A stretch of DNA of 10,375 nucleotides from the NCBI GenBank assembly GCA_947460275.1, contig CANHHZ010000060.1:1-10375 (forward strand), written 5' to 3'. Positions 1-6,277 of this stretch are shown piece by piece. The position numbers and the translations under genes were made by a program. Numbering within the stretch: position 1 is the stretch's first letter; every line of letters begins with the position of its first letter. Below the pieces are notes generated by a model. The model was not told the DNA's origin and did not search any database. It saw only the letters and a list, made by a program, of their open reading frames with translations. Origin of the DNA: Sphingobacteriaceae bacterium. Its GTDB lineage: Bacteria; Bacteroidota; Bacteroidia; Sphingobacteriales; Sphingobacteriaceae.

Positions 1-787
1 CATAAAACCCGATTTATCCAAGAAAAAAGACAAAACCCTGCTGCCAACATCTAAAACTAAAATACTGAATGACAGCGTTGCTTTTAATCCGGCAGATACA
101 GTTAAAACAAGGGTAATTAAAGCTTACCATAATGTAAGAGTGTATAAATCAAATATGCAAGCCAAAGCCGATTCGGTATTTTATACTGCTGCAGATTCGG
201 TTTTAAGATGGTATAAAAACCCTATTTTATGGGCAGAAGGATCGCAACAAACTGGAGATACTATTCACGTTTTTTTCAAAAACAATAAACCACAAAGTTT
301 TCAAATCTTACAAAACGGATTTATAGTAAACATAGAAAGCGACTCGACTAAGTTTAATCAAGTAAAAGGAAAAAAAATTACTGGCTTCTTTAGCAACAGC
401 GAATTAAAAAATATGTATGTAGATGGCAATGCCGAAAGCATGTATTACAACAAAAATAACAAAGGCGAATATGAAAACCTTAGCCAATCTGTGAGCAGCA
501 GAATTAGGTTTAAAATTGCCGACAAAGAACTTAGAGAAATTTCTTTCATCAATGAAGACGAAGGCGTAACCTATCCGATAGAAAAACTACCTAAAGAAAC
601 TTTGTTAACAGGCTTTATTTGGAAACCTGAGTTGCGCCCCATTAGCAAAGCAGATATTATAAAGGGCAAAAATGTTGCACCAGCTAAAAAGCAAAAAGTA
701 GCCACAGCACCAACAACTAATAAAACAATTGTACCTAAAAAAGATACTAAAGCATTGACGCCCAAAAAAGCACCAATTAAACAATAA
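1..787 (+). CDS. OstA/LptA-like LPS-transport protein, C-terminal part (5' end outside window)
   Basis: The reading frame is open from base 2 to a TAA at 785-787, giving 261 visible residues. No start is needed inside the window, and the GTG at 140 is just an internal Val codon. The segment repeats short beta-strand units of the type 'AYHNVRVYKSNMQAKADS', 'ILWAEGSQQTGDTI' and 'MYVDGNAESMYYN', the pattern of the OstA/LptA/LptD-N jellyroll family that carries lipopolysaccharide across the periplasm. In Bacteroidota this family occurs as long 'OstA-like' proteins, so the visible part is probably the C-terminal half. The last ~40 residues (from about base 661) form a Lys/Pro/Thr-rich low-complexity tail unlike the beta-rich body. 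The gene converges on rdgB, with only 9 bases between the two stop codons. The family call is by pattern recognition; the exact LPS role is inferred. Confidence 0.82.
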   Translation, partial: IKPDLSKKKDKTLLPTSKTKILNDSVAFNPADTVKTRVIKAYHNVRVYKSNMQAKADSVFYTAADSVLRWYKNPILWAEGSQQTGDTIHVFFKNNKPQSFQILQNGFIVNIESDSTKFNQVKGKKITGFFSNSELKNMYVDGNAESMYYNKNNKGEYENLSQSVSSRIRFKIADKELREISFINEDEGVTYPIEKLPKETLLTGFIWKPELRPISKADIIKGKNVAPAKKQKVATAPTTNKTIVPKKDTKALTPKKAPIKQ

Positions 788-796
788 TTTAAGCAA

Positions 797-1375
797 TTAG
801 TTTACTTTCAAAAAAGCAATTAACTTTTGCATTGCTTGTGCACGATGACTGATCTTGTTTTTTAATTCCGAATCCATTTGCGCAAACGTTAAATCGTAAC
901 CATTGGGCACAAAAATAGGGTCGTATCCAAAACCATTGTCGCCCACTGGCGCTCTTAAAATTTTTCCTTCAATTTTTCCTTCAAATAAATAGTTCTGTCC
1001 ATTTTTCATCAATGAAATTACGGTTACAAAACGGGCGTTTCTATTTTCAACTCCCTGCAGCTTTTTCAACAAAAAATCCATATTTATAATATCGCCTCTT
1101 TCTCCACTATATCTAGCCGAAAAAATACCCGGTTCATTATCTAAAGCTTCTACTTCTAATCCGCTGTCATCGGCAAAACAATCTAACTGATAATTCTCGA
1201 AAACATAACTGCATTTCAGCATCGCGTTGGCAGCAAAACTATCACCATCTTCAACAATATCAACATGGCATCCAATATCTTTTAGGTTTACAACTGCGTA
1301 TTGAGGAGCCAATATACTGGCTACTTCGGCAGTTTTATGCAAATTATTGGTAGCAAAAACTAAAGTGTTATTCAT
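797..1375 (-). CDS. rdgB: RdgB/HAM1-type non-canonical purine NTP pyrophosphatase (dITP/XTP)
   Basis: This cytosolic house-cleaning enzyme hydrolyses dITP, ITP and XTP to the monophosphate plus pyrophosphate, keeping deaminated purines out of DNA and RNA. The 192-aa product has the usual family length. Visible motifs are the nucleotide-binding ATNN..K (T9, N10, N11, K14), the ADDSGL segment with catalytic Asp at 69-70, GDNGFGYDPIF (145-155) and the base-recognition SHR (176-178). I choose the ATG at 1375 because it starts directly at the conserved MNNTLVFATNN. The longer frame to 1402 would add nine residues lying inside the upstream gene. The start overlaps the stop of the psi-like gene as ATGA (1372-1375), so the two are probably translationally coupled. 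No terminator fits in the 9-base gap to the converging OstA-like gene. Confidence 0.95.
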   Translation of the reverse strand: MNNTLVFATNNLHKTAEVASILAPQYAVVNLKDIGCHVDIVEDGDSFAANAMLKCSYVFENYQLDCFADDSGLEVEALDNEPGIFSARYSGERGDIINMDFLLKKLQGVENRNARFVTVISLMKNGQNYLFEGKIEGKILRAPVGDNGFGYDPIFVPNGYDLTFAQMDSELKNKISHRAQAMQKLIAFLKVN

Positions 1376-1977
1376 ATTTTCAATTCTTTTAAAGCTGACC
1401 AAAGGGCTATTTTACCTGCCTTATTGCTATCTAAAGTCTGTAAATTTTCTGCAAACACCATCCGTGTTTGGTCTTGTTGAAGCAACTGATTTAATGGCAG
1501 TTCATCTAGTTTCAATTCGTTGGCAACAACCCCAAAGGCTAACATCAATTTGCAGTTAAAAAATTCTTTCAGCATCTTAAAGCTAGTATTTGGATAGTTG
1601 GCATAATTTACCAAAGCAAAATCAGCACCCTGAAGCCCGATGGACAACACTATTTTTCGTAACAGCTCTACACCTTCTACACCACTCACCTCTTGAGCAG
1701 GGTCGTTTACTAAAATCAAGATATTTTTTTTATTTAGCCCTTTAAATTTGAAATCTATTTTTGTAGAAATTGACTCTTCTTGAGTCTCTAAAGAAGACAA
1801 AATAGGCACAGCAGCCGACGATAGAACTTCAATTTGTGGTGCAGCAATCTCTACAATTTCGTCTTCAAGCACAATTGGAGTTGCTACACTTTCCTTAACC
1901 TCATCTTTAATCAAAAAAATTTCTTCGGTAAAAAATAAAGGTAAGGCCTCAGCGTTACTTGTAAGTTGGTTTGCCAT
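1372..1977 (-). CDS. Uncharacterised protein, possible divergent DNA polymerase III psi (HolD)-like subunit
   Basis: The 201-aa product has three parts. Residues 1-28 are a short hydrophobic/acidic peptide (ALPLFFTEEIFLI). Residues 29-80 are an acidic, low-complexity linker rich in Glu, Ala, Val and Ser. Residues 81-201 are a compact alpha/beta domain with strands at ILILVND (86-92), FALVNY (120-125) and LMLAFGV (144-150), and a C-terminal signature L..LDSN..GKIALW..L (179-196). From memory, E. coli psi has the same order: an N-terminal clamp-loader-binding peptide, a strand ending near VAND, and a C-terminal 'L.DL..NP.AR.ALW' motif. It has no signal peptide, so it is cytosolic. It is probably co-transcribed with rdgB (ATGA overlap), which would suit a replication-linked role. 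The psi assignment is inference from weak similarity; a uracil-DNA-glycosylase-like fold with another function is an alternative. Confidence 0.4.
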   Translation of the reverse strand: MANQLTSNAEALPLFFTEEIFLIKDEVKESVATPIVLEDEIVEIAAPQIEVLSSAAVPILSSLETQEESISTKIDFKFKGLNKKNILILVNDPAQEVSGVEGVELLRKIVLSIGLQGADFALVNYANYPNTSFKMLKEFFNCKLMLAFGVVANELKLDELPLNQLLQQDQTRMVFAENLQTLDSNKAGKIALWSALKELKI

Positions 1978-2081
1978 TTAAATAGTAATGAAATTATTTC
2001 TGTTAAAATTAGTTAAATATCTTATTATAGCGGCTTAAATTATTACTTTTATGCATTAAGATTATATAGTTGTTACCGTTT

Positions 2082-2672
2082 GTGAGAAAATTCTGTTGCA
2101 TTTTTTTATTCTATTTTTTTGTTCAACCTGCATTTGCACAAAATGTAGCCTATGTGAATGAAAAAGCAATAGGCGCTAAAGAATTTATGTGGATTTATAA
2201 AAAAAACCATCCTAATGTTGCAAATGCCTCTTACCAAGATTTAGCAGATTACCTTAAGCTTTACACCCATTTTAAGCTCAAAGTTGCCGAGGCTAAAGCC
2301 TTAGGCTTAGATACTGACACCGCCTACAAAAAAGAGATAAATGGCTACGAAAAAGCGCTCAAAGCACAGAAAAAAATATCGCCAAAAAGTATAACTTTTA
2401 ATTATATCATGAACGAATACCGTGAAGGTGTGCTCATGTTTGCCATTTCCGAACAAAAAATATGGAGTAAGACACAAAACAACGACGGGCAACTTTTAGA
2501 TTTTTACCAAAAAAATAAATCTATTTACAATAATAGAGATTTTAGTGAAGTTCGTGGGCAAGTAAGTAGCGATTATGAACTATCTTTGGAAGATCAATGG
2601 ATTAAGAGTTTAACATCAAAATATACGATAAAAATAAACGAAGAAGAACTCAGAAAACTAGCAAGGCCTTAA
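2082..2672 (+). CDS. Small exported SurA-like protein without a parvulin domain
   Basis: With the GTG at 2082 the product has 196 residues and begins with a signal peptide (MRKFCCIFLFYFFVQPAFA, then Q20). A TTG at 2070 would add four residues and is less likely because it precedes the basic n-region. Residues 23-105 match the N-terminal helical module of Bacteroidota peptidyl-prolyl isomerases (YLKLYTHFKLKVAEAKALGLD). Residues ~118-190 resemble the C-terminal module of the same proteins (YREGVLMFAISEQKIWSK...FYQKNKSIY). The PPIase (parvulin) repeats that normally lie between them are absent, so it should act as a periplasmic chaperone or partner without isomerase activity. It lies just upstream of a complete SurA gene. 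I judge it an intact compact protein, not a broken gene, because the frame is uninterrupted and both modules are well kept. Confidence 0.7.
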   Translation: MRKFCCIFLFYFFVQPAFAQNVAYVNEKAIGAKEFMWIYKKNHPNVANASYQDLADYLKLYTHFKLKVAEAKALGLDTDTAYKKEINGYEKALKAQKKISPKSITFNYIMNEYREGVLMFAISEQKIWSKTQNNDGQLLDFYQKNKSIYNNRDFSEVRGQVSSDYELSLEDQWIKSLTSKYTIKINEEELRKLARP

Positions 2673-2677
2673 AACGC

Positions 2678-2704
2678 TTTGTTATTTTAATAATATTAAC
2701 TTTG
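2678..2704 (+). promoter_or_regulatory. Bacteroidota-type promoter for the SurA gene
   Basis: A perfect -7 box TAACTTTG lies at 2697-2704, with a TTTG at 2678-2681 upstream. The Bacteroidota sigma-A consensus is TTTG, about 19 bases, then TAnnTTTG; the 15-base spacing here is short, so the -33 element is uncertain. Transcription would start near 2710, leaving a leader of about 25 bases before the ATG at 2735. The -7 box also covers the TTG at 2702, which argues against translation starting there. Confidence 0.55.
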
Positions 2705-2734
2705 CAAAACGAAATTCAATTGAAAAAGAATAGA

Positions 2735-4096
2735 ATGAAGAAAATTTTAAGCCTAGCAGGCGTTTTAATGTGCCTGTTTTTAAATGCTCAAGCTCAAAAG
2801 AAAAACCTCGATAAAATTGTTGCGGTAGTAGGTAACAACATTATTTTATTGGCAGATTTAAACCAACAATACGCCATTTACCTTAACCAAGGAAATCCGG
2901 AAGATGAAAAAGCAAAGTGTTACTTTTTGCAACAAATGTTGGTACAAAAATTACTTAAACAACAAGCCGATATCGACTCTATTGTTGTAGAAGATAATCA
3001 AGTAGATGACGAATTAGATAAACGTATGCGCTATCAAATTCAGCGTATGGGCGGACAAGAACGCCTAGAACAGTTTCTACAAAAATCTGTATTGCAATAT
3101 AAAGACGAAATGAGACCCGATGTAAAAGAAGGGCTGATTGCGAATAAAATGCAACAGAAAATTACAGAAAATGTAAACGTTACGCCTTTAGAAGTTAAAA
3201 AATATTTCGAATCTTATAAAAAAGATAGCCTGCCAGATATTGGGACCGAGGTAGAAGTTGGAGAAATTAGCTTACACCCAAAGCTAACTAAAATCGAAAA
3301 ACAAAAATATCACGACAAGCTAGATGCCATCAGACTGCGCATAAAAAGTGGGGAAGATTTTGGATTTTTGGCCAAAACATATTCAGAAGATCCAGGCTCT
3401 GCAGCAGAAGGTGGCGATTACGGCTTTATAGACCGGACCACAATGGTAAAAGAATTTACCGCTTGGGCATTTAAGTTAAGAGCCGGAGAAATGTCGCCGG
3501 TTTTTGAAACCGATTTTGGCTATCATATTTTGCAAGTACTAGAGCGCCGCGGAGAACAAGCGCATGTAAGACATATCTTGATTAGGCCACAAACCACACC
3601 TGCAGCTTTGGAAAGAGTAAAACTCAAAGCCGACAGTATTTACAAAGATATTACCGTAAACAAATTACCATTCTCATCGGCTGCTTCTGTTTATTCAGAC
3701 AATAAAGAAACACAGTACAATGGTGGTATGATGCTTTATGCAGACAATCAAACGGCTAGAACTACCTTTACTCCCGTAGAAAAATTAGACCCTGCAGTAT
3801 TTGTTGTTATTGATACTATGAAAGTTGGAAGTATCTCAAAACCAATTGCCTTTAAAAACGAACAAGATGGTAAAGAGGGTTACAAAATCTTTTTCTTAAA
3901 ATCAAGAATAGCACCGCACAAAGGAAGCCTAGATCAAGATTATCCAAAATTTAAAGAGCGAGCTCAAAAAGAAAAAGAAGCTCGGGTAATGAGCGAATGG
4001 TTCGAAAAACGCAAGGAGACTACTTACATTAGGATTGATGATGAATTTTCGACTTGCGATGAAATGAAATTATGGGTAAAACAAGAAAAAAAATAA
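2735..4096 (+). CDS. surA: SurA-type periplasmic peptidyl-prolyl cis-trans isomerase/chaperone
   Basis: The 453-aa exported protein assists folding of outer-membrane proteins in the periplasm. The start is the ATG at 2735 (MKKILSLAG...), giving a signal peptide that ends around AQAQ (18-21). The frame extends upstream to a TTG at 2702, but that codon lies in the promoter. Domains: SurA N-terminal helical chaperone module (~24-165, IVAVVGNNIILLADL), a canonical first parvulin domain (~171-271, with YSEDPGSAAEGGDYGF and FGYHILQV) and a second parvulin domain (~276-390, starting HVRHILI). The second domain is degenerate: its glycine-rich loop reads YSDN...QYNGG. A charged C-terminal tail follows. 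The architecture and length match Bacteroidota SurA proteins. It follows the parvulin-less paralogue by 62 bases, but the internal promoter suggests it can be transcribed alone. Confidence 0.92.
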   Translation: MKKILSLAGVLMCLFLNAQAQKKNLDKIVAVVGNNIILLADLNQQYAIYLNQGNPEDEKAKCYFLQQMLVQKLLKQQADIDSIVVEDNQVDDELDKRMRYQIQRMGGQERLEQFLQKSVLQYKDEMRPDVKEGLIANKMQQKITENVNVTPLEVKKYFESYKKDSLPDIGTEVEVGEISLHPKLTKIEKQKYHDKLDAIRLRIKSGEDFGFLAKTYSEDPGSAAEGGDYGFIDRTTMVKEFTAWAFKLRAGEMSPVFETDFGYHILQVLERRGEQAHVRHILIRPQTTPAALERVKLKADSIYKDITVNKLPFSSAASVYSDNKETQYNGGMMLYADNQTARTTFTPVEKLDPAVFVVIDTMKVGSISKPIAFKNEQDGKEGYKIFFLKSRIAPHKGSLDQDYPKFKERAQKEKEARVMSEWFEKRKETTYIRIDDEFSTCDEMKLWVKQEKK

Positions 4097-4102
4097 TTTA
4101 GC

Positions 4103-4133
4103 TGGCAGATTGGATTTTCACGCCAATCTGCTA
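4103..4133 (+). terminator. Hairpin after the SurA gene, probable terminator
   Basis: An inverted repeat GGCAGATTGG / CCAATCTGC(T) forms an approximately 11-bp stem (4103-4113 with 4123-4133, including one G-T pair) around a 9-base loop. It begins 6 bases after the stop codon. The following sequence is AT-rich (ACTATTACTTTATC) but lacks a clean T run, so it may only stabilise the 3' end or terminate weakly. Confidence 0.5.
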
Positions 4134-4253
4134 ACTATTACTTTATCATCTAAAATTTCACCAAATCCAGGTCTTTTAGATGCTGTTTAAAGTTGCATTT
4201 TCACCCAAAGATGTTACCTAAATAAATTACAGAAGCATACAATTGATGAGCTA

Positions 4254-5273
4254 ATGCAGATCGAGAAAACCAACTGGATTGACAACCTAAGAGCATTAGC
4301 AACCATTTCAGTTATCATATTACACGTTGCTGCACCAATTTTATACCAATACAATAAAGTTTCAATTGATATTTGGTGGATTGGCAATTTTTTTGATGCG
4401 AGCATGCGCTTTGGCGTACCTATTTTTTTAATGATAACCGGGGCATTGATATTACCGAAAACTTATCCTATCTCACAATTTCTAAAGCAAAGAGCGAGTA
4501 AAATTATACTGCCTTTTTTATTTTGGAGCTTTGTTTATATCATCTATAATCTATCCAATTCTCACGAAATCAGTTTTATTGAAACTGGAAAATATATCCT
4601 ATATAAACTAAAAAATGGTGCAGCTTATCATCTTTGGTACATTTATATGCTTGTAGGCATCTATTTGTTTCTACCAATTATTGGGAAGTGGATTGTGAAT
4701 AGTACAAAACAAGAAGTTACTTATTTCATCGTTATTTGGTTGGTAGTGATGGTGATTAACATTCCTATACTCCTACCATTTAAACCTAACATCAATTTTA
4801 ATTACTTTGCCGGTTATTTAGGATATCCAGTTTTAGGTTATTATTTGGCTCATCAAATTAAGCCTAACAAGTCCAATATCACCGCTGTATTACTTATTGG
4901 TATAGGAACATTAATAACATTAATTGGCACCTATTTCATTAGTCTTTCGCAACAAGCTTTCAACTCAGTGTTTTACAGTTTTTTAACTCCAAATGTATTA
5001 ATTACTGCCATTGGAATTTTTTTGCTTTTCAAACAAACCACGATAAAAAGCAATAAGATCAACTTCTTGATCAAGGCAATTAGCAAGCATAGCTACGGAA
5101 TTTATCTTAGCCATGTTTTTGTTTTGCTATGGTTATCGCGATTCAAAATCACCTGGGATTTTGTTCATCCAGCAATTGGCATTTTAACTACATCAGCACT
5201 TTGTCTAACAATTTCTTTGTTGATCACCTTTATGCTTCGTAAAATCCCATTCGGAAAACATATTGCTGGCTAA
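4254..5273 (+). CDS. Membrane acyltransferase, acyltransferase-3 family (OafA/WecH-like)
   Basis: The 339-aa protein is integral to the inner membrane, with about ten hydrophobic segments across its whole length. The family diagnostic is at the N terminus: WIDNLRALATISVIILHVAA, with the conserved Arg13 and the membrane-embedded His24 thought to be needed for acyl transfer, followed by GVPIFLMITGALIL. A C-terminal segment HSYGIYLSHVF matches the usual late family motif. Such proteins usually move acetyl or other acyl groups from the cytoplasmic side onto glycans; WecH acetylates enterobacterial common antigen. There is no SGNH domain. No glycan gene lies next to it, so the acceptor cannot be guessed. 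It stands alone, with 157 bases upstream after the SurA hairpin and 139 bases downstream. No convincing TAnnTTTG promoter was found directly upstream. Confidence 0.88.
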   Translation: MQIEKTNWIDNLRALATISVIILHVAAPILYQYNKVSIDIWWIGNFFDASMRFGVPIFLMITGALILPKTYPISQFLKQRASKIILPFLFWSFVYIIYNLSNSHEISFIETGKYILYKLKNGAAYHLWYIYMLVGIYLFLPIIGKWIVNSTKQEVTYFIVIWLVVMVINIPILLPFKPNINFNYFAGYLGYPVLGYYLAHQIKPNKSNITAVLLIGIGTLITLIGTYFISLSQQAFNSVFYSFLTPNVLITAIGIFLLFKQTTIKSNKINFLIKAISKHSYGIYLSHVFVLLWLSRFKITWDFVHPAIGILTTSALCLTISLLITFMLRKIPFGKHIAG

Positions 5274-5294
5274 AATCAAAAAAAAATGTATGAA

Positions 5295-5314
5295 AATGCG
5301 TTCCATAACGCATT
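5295..5314. repeat. Perfect 8-bp inverted repeat with 4-base loop
   Basis: AATGCGTT (5295-5302) and AACGCATT (5307-5314) flank the loop CCAT. It lies 22 bases after the acyltransferase stop and about 40 bases upstream of the -7 box of the next gene. On the plus strand no T run follows, so it is at best a weak terminator for the acyltransferase. It could also be an operator for the 95-aa gene. Confidence 0.5.
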
Positions 5315-5351
5315 GTCACGCAATAAAAAGTGTTAATTCCCAAGGAAAGAT

Positions 5352-5359
5352 TAATTTTG
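5352..5359 (+). promoter_or_regulatory. -7 promoter element upstream of the 95-aa gene
   Basis: TAATTTTG matches the Bacteroidota -7 consensus TAnnTTTG exactly. No TTTG is found at the expected -33 distance (nearest weak match GTGTT around 5330-5334). Transcription would start near 5366, leaving a leader of roughly 47 AT-rich bases before the ATG at 5413. Confidence 0.45.
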
Positions 5360-5412
5360 TAAAACTTAAACATTTTGATGTTTACAAATTAGTAATCGCA
5401 TTTTTTTATTGA

Positions 5413-5700
5413 ATGAAGACAAGTATTGATATTAAACTTAATTTTTTCCCTTTGGCTTGGTTTTTATACTTTGTAGAACCAATTATTGAAATAAACGGCG
5501 AAAAGCATAAAAAAGAATGGGGTAGGCATCGTCTTGAACTCACCCCGGGAAAGCATTTAGTACGCATCTACTTTTCGTACATGGGAAAAACCGAATGCGG
5601 TTTAAATCAGGTTGAGTTTCAAGTTAAAGCAGGAGAAACAAAGAATATCTCTTATTATATGCCTCCGTTTCTGTTTTCAAAAGGTAGAATTAAAATTTAG
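5413..5700 (+). CDS. Uncharacterised 95-aa beta-rich protein
   Basis: I do not recognise this protein. It has no signal peptide. A hydrophobic stretch at residues 10-24 (NFFPLAWFLYFVEPI) is too short and interrupted to be a sure membrane segment. The rest alternates like a small beta-sandwich: IIEINGE (24-30), HRLELTPGKHLVRIYFSYMG (39-58) and NQVEFQVKAGETKNISYYMP (65-84). The 'L.PGKH.V.I' pattern recalls PEGA-like or other small immunoglobulin-like folds in which a ligand or surface value is 'decorated', but this is only a shape resemblance. The ATG at 5413 is the first start after the promoter-like TAATTTTG and gives a full frame. The gene has its own promoter and a strong terminator, so it seems to be monocistronic. 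It is probably real and expressed; function unknown. Confidence 0.6.
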   Translation: MKTSIDIKLNFFPLAWFLYFVEPIIEINGEKHKKEWGRHRLELTPGKHLVRIYFSYMGKTECGLNQVEFQVKAGETKNISYYMPPFLFSKGRIKI

Positions 5701-5790
5701 AGCAACAACTCAATTTCACAAGCTCTTAAACAGTTATAAACCTTAAAGGATTTTGACTTTTTCGAAAATCTTTCGAGCTTAAAAACATTG

Positions 5791-5824
5791 AAAAAGCGTG
5801 ACAAACATAATTGTCACGCTTTTT
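5791..5824 (+). terminator. Strong Rho-independent terminator, possibly bidirectional
   Basis: A perfect 14-bp inverted repeat (5791-5804 with 5811-5824) encloses the 6-base loop ACATAA. Its GC core GCGTGACAA / TTGTCACGC is flanked by AAAAA on the left and TTTTT on the right, so it could stop transcription from either side. It lies 90 bases after the 95-aa gene and separates that gene from the TM2 operon. Confidence 0.88.
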
Positions 5825-5938
5825 AGTCATTAATTAGTAAAAAAATTAAAAAATAAAACTAACTTAGAGTAAACAATTTATGGCGGAACCGAAAAGCCAA
5901 TAGAGTAGGGTAACTTAAACCAAAAAAACACACTAAAA
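5825..5938 (+). other. Leader region of the TM2 operon
   Basis: About 115 AT-rich bases lie between the terminator and the first gene of the TM2 operon, so the operon promoter should be here. The closest match is TAACTTAG at 5859-5866, one base off the -7 consensus TAnnTTTG, and no -33 TTTG is clear. A purine-rich run (AGAGTAGGG, 5902-5910) is too far from the ATG at 5939 to act as a ribosome binding site. Confidence 0.3.
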
Positions 5939-6277
5939 ATGGATGCAGCAAAAGTAGACATGTTCATCATGTCAAATGGTAAATTTTTTGAAAGCCATCA
6001 AGTACCACAACTTAGAGAACGTCTTTTAAATTTGGATGATTCTAAATGGGGATTAATTCAAACAGTACAATTCAAAGACCCAACAACGAGCTTAATTTTT
6101 TCTCTGTTAGGTGGTGGATTAGGGATTGATAGATTCGTGATTGGCGATACAGGACTTGGCATTGCCAAACTTTTAACCTGTGGAGGAATAGGAATTTGGA
6201 CTATCATAGATTGGTTCATGATTATGGGTGCTACGCGTACAAAAAATATGGACAAAATACAACAGTTTTTGTATTAA
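5939..6277 (+). CDS. TM2-domain membrane protein
   Basis: The 112-aa protein has a soluble N-terminal part (residues 1-48), then a TM2 domain. A first glycine-rich membrane segment (SLIFSLLGGGLGIDRF, 51-66) is followed by a short turn with the conserved Asp-Arg-Phe at 64-66, and then by a second membrane segment (~72-97, ending IDWFMIM). The TM2 family has two helices joined by a DRF/DxF-like turn, and its molecular role in bacteria is not established. The N-terminal part (MDAAKVDMFIMSNGKFF...) has a pattern I associate with Bacteroidota TM2 proteins and may be a cytosolic interaction module. This is the first gene of a tight four-gene operon; its TAA shares one base with the ATG of the DUF2752 gene. 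Confidence 0.85.
   Translation: MDAAKVDMFIMSNGKFFESHQVPQLRERLLNLDDSKWGLIQTVQFKDPTTSLIFSLLGGGLGIDRFVIGDTGLGIAKLLTCGGIGIWTIIDWFMIMGATRTKNMDKIQQFLY

Noticed and set aside
140..787. GTG at 140 as the start of a 215-aa protein
   Set aside because: The frame is open to the window edge and the upstream residues continue the same OstA-like pattern, so the gene is truncated by the window.
571..796. Two minus-strand frames of 63-64 residues under the OstA-like tail
   Set aside because: They lie opposite the Lys-rich coding tail, look hydrophobic only because AAA codons read as TTT on the other strand, and have no promoter or family resemblance.
960..983. Tandem 12-base repeat ATTTTTCCTTCA in rdgB
   Set aside because: It encodes EGKIEGKI-type residues where the family normally has a similar 'f.G.veG.i' strand, so it is ordinary coding sequence.
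5295..5314. Palindrome as a terminator for a minus-strand gene
   Set aside because: A T run follows on the minus strand, but only after a gap, and no minus-strand gene exists upstream of it.
5880..5903. Seven-codon frame (MAEPKSQ) upstream of the TM2 gene as a leader peptide
   Set aside because: It is too short to judge, has no attenuator-like codon run, and no alternative hairpins follow.
6196..6276. Extended N terminus for the DUF2752 protein
   Set aside because: These 27 residues come from the TM2 gene read in another frame; the ATG at 6277 gives a TAATG junction and a family-like N terminus.
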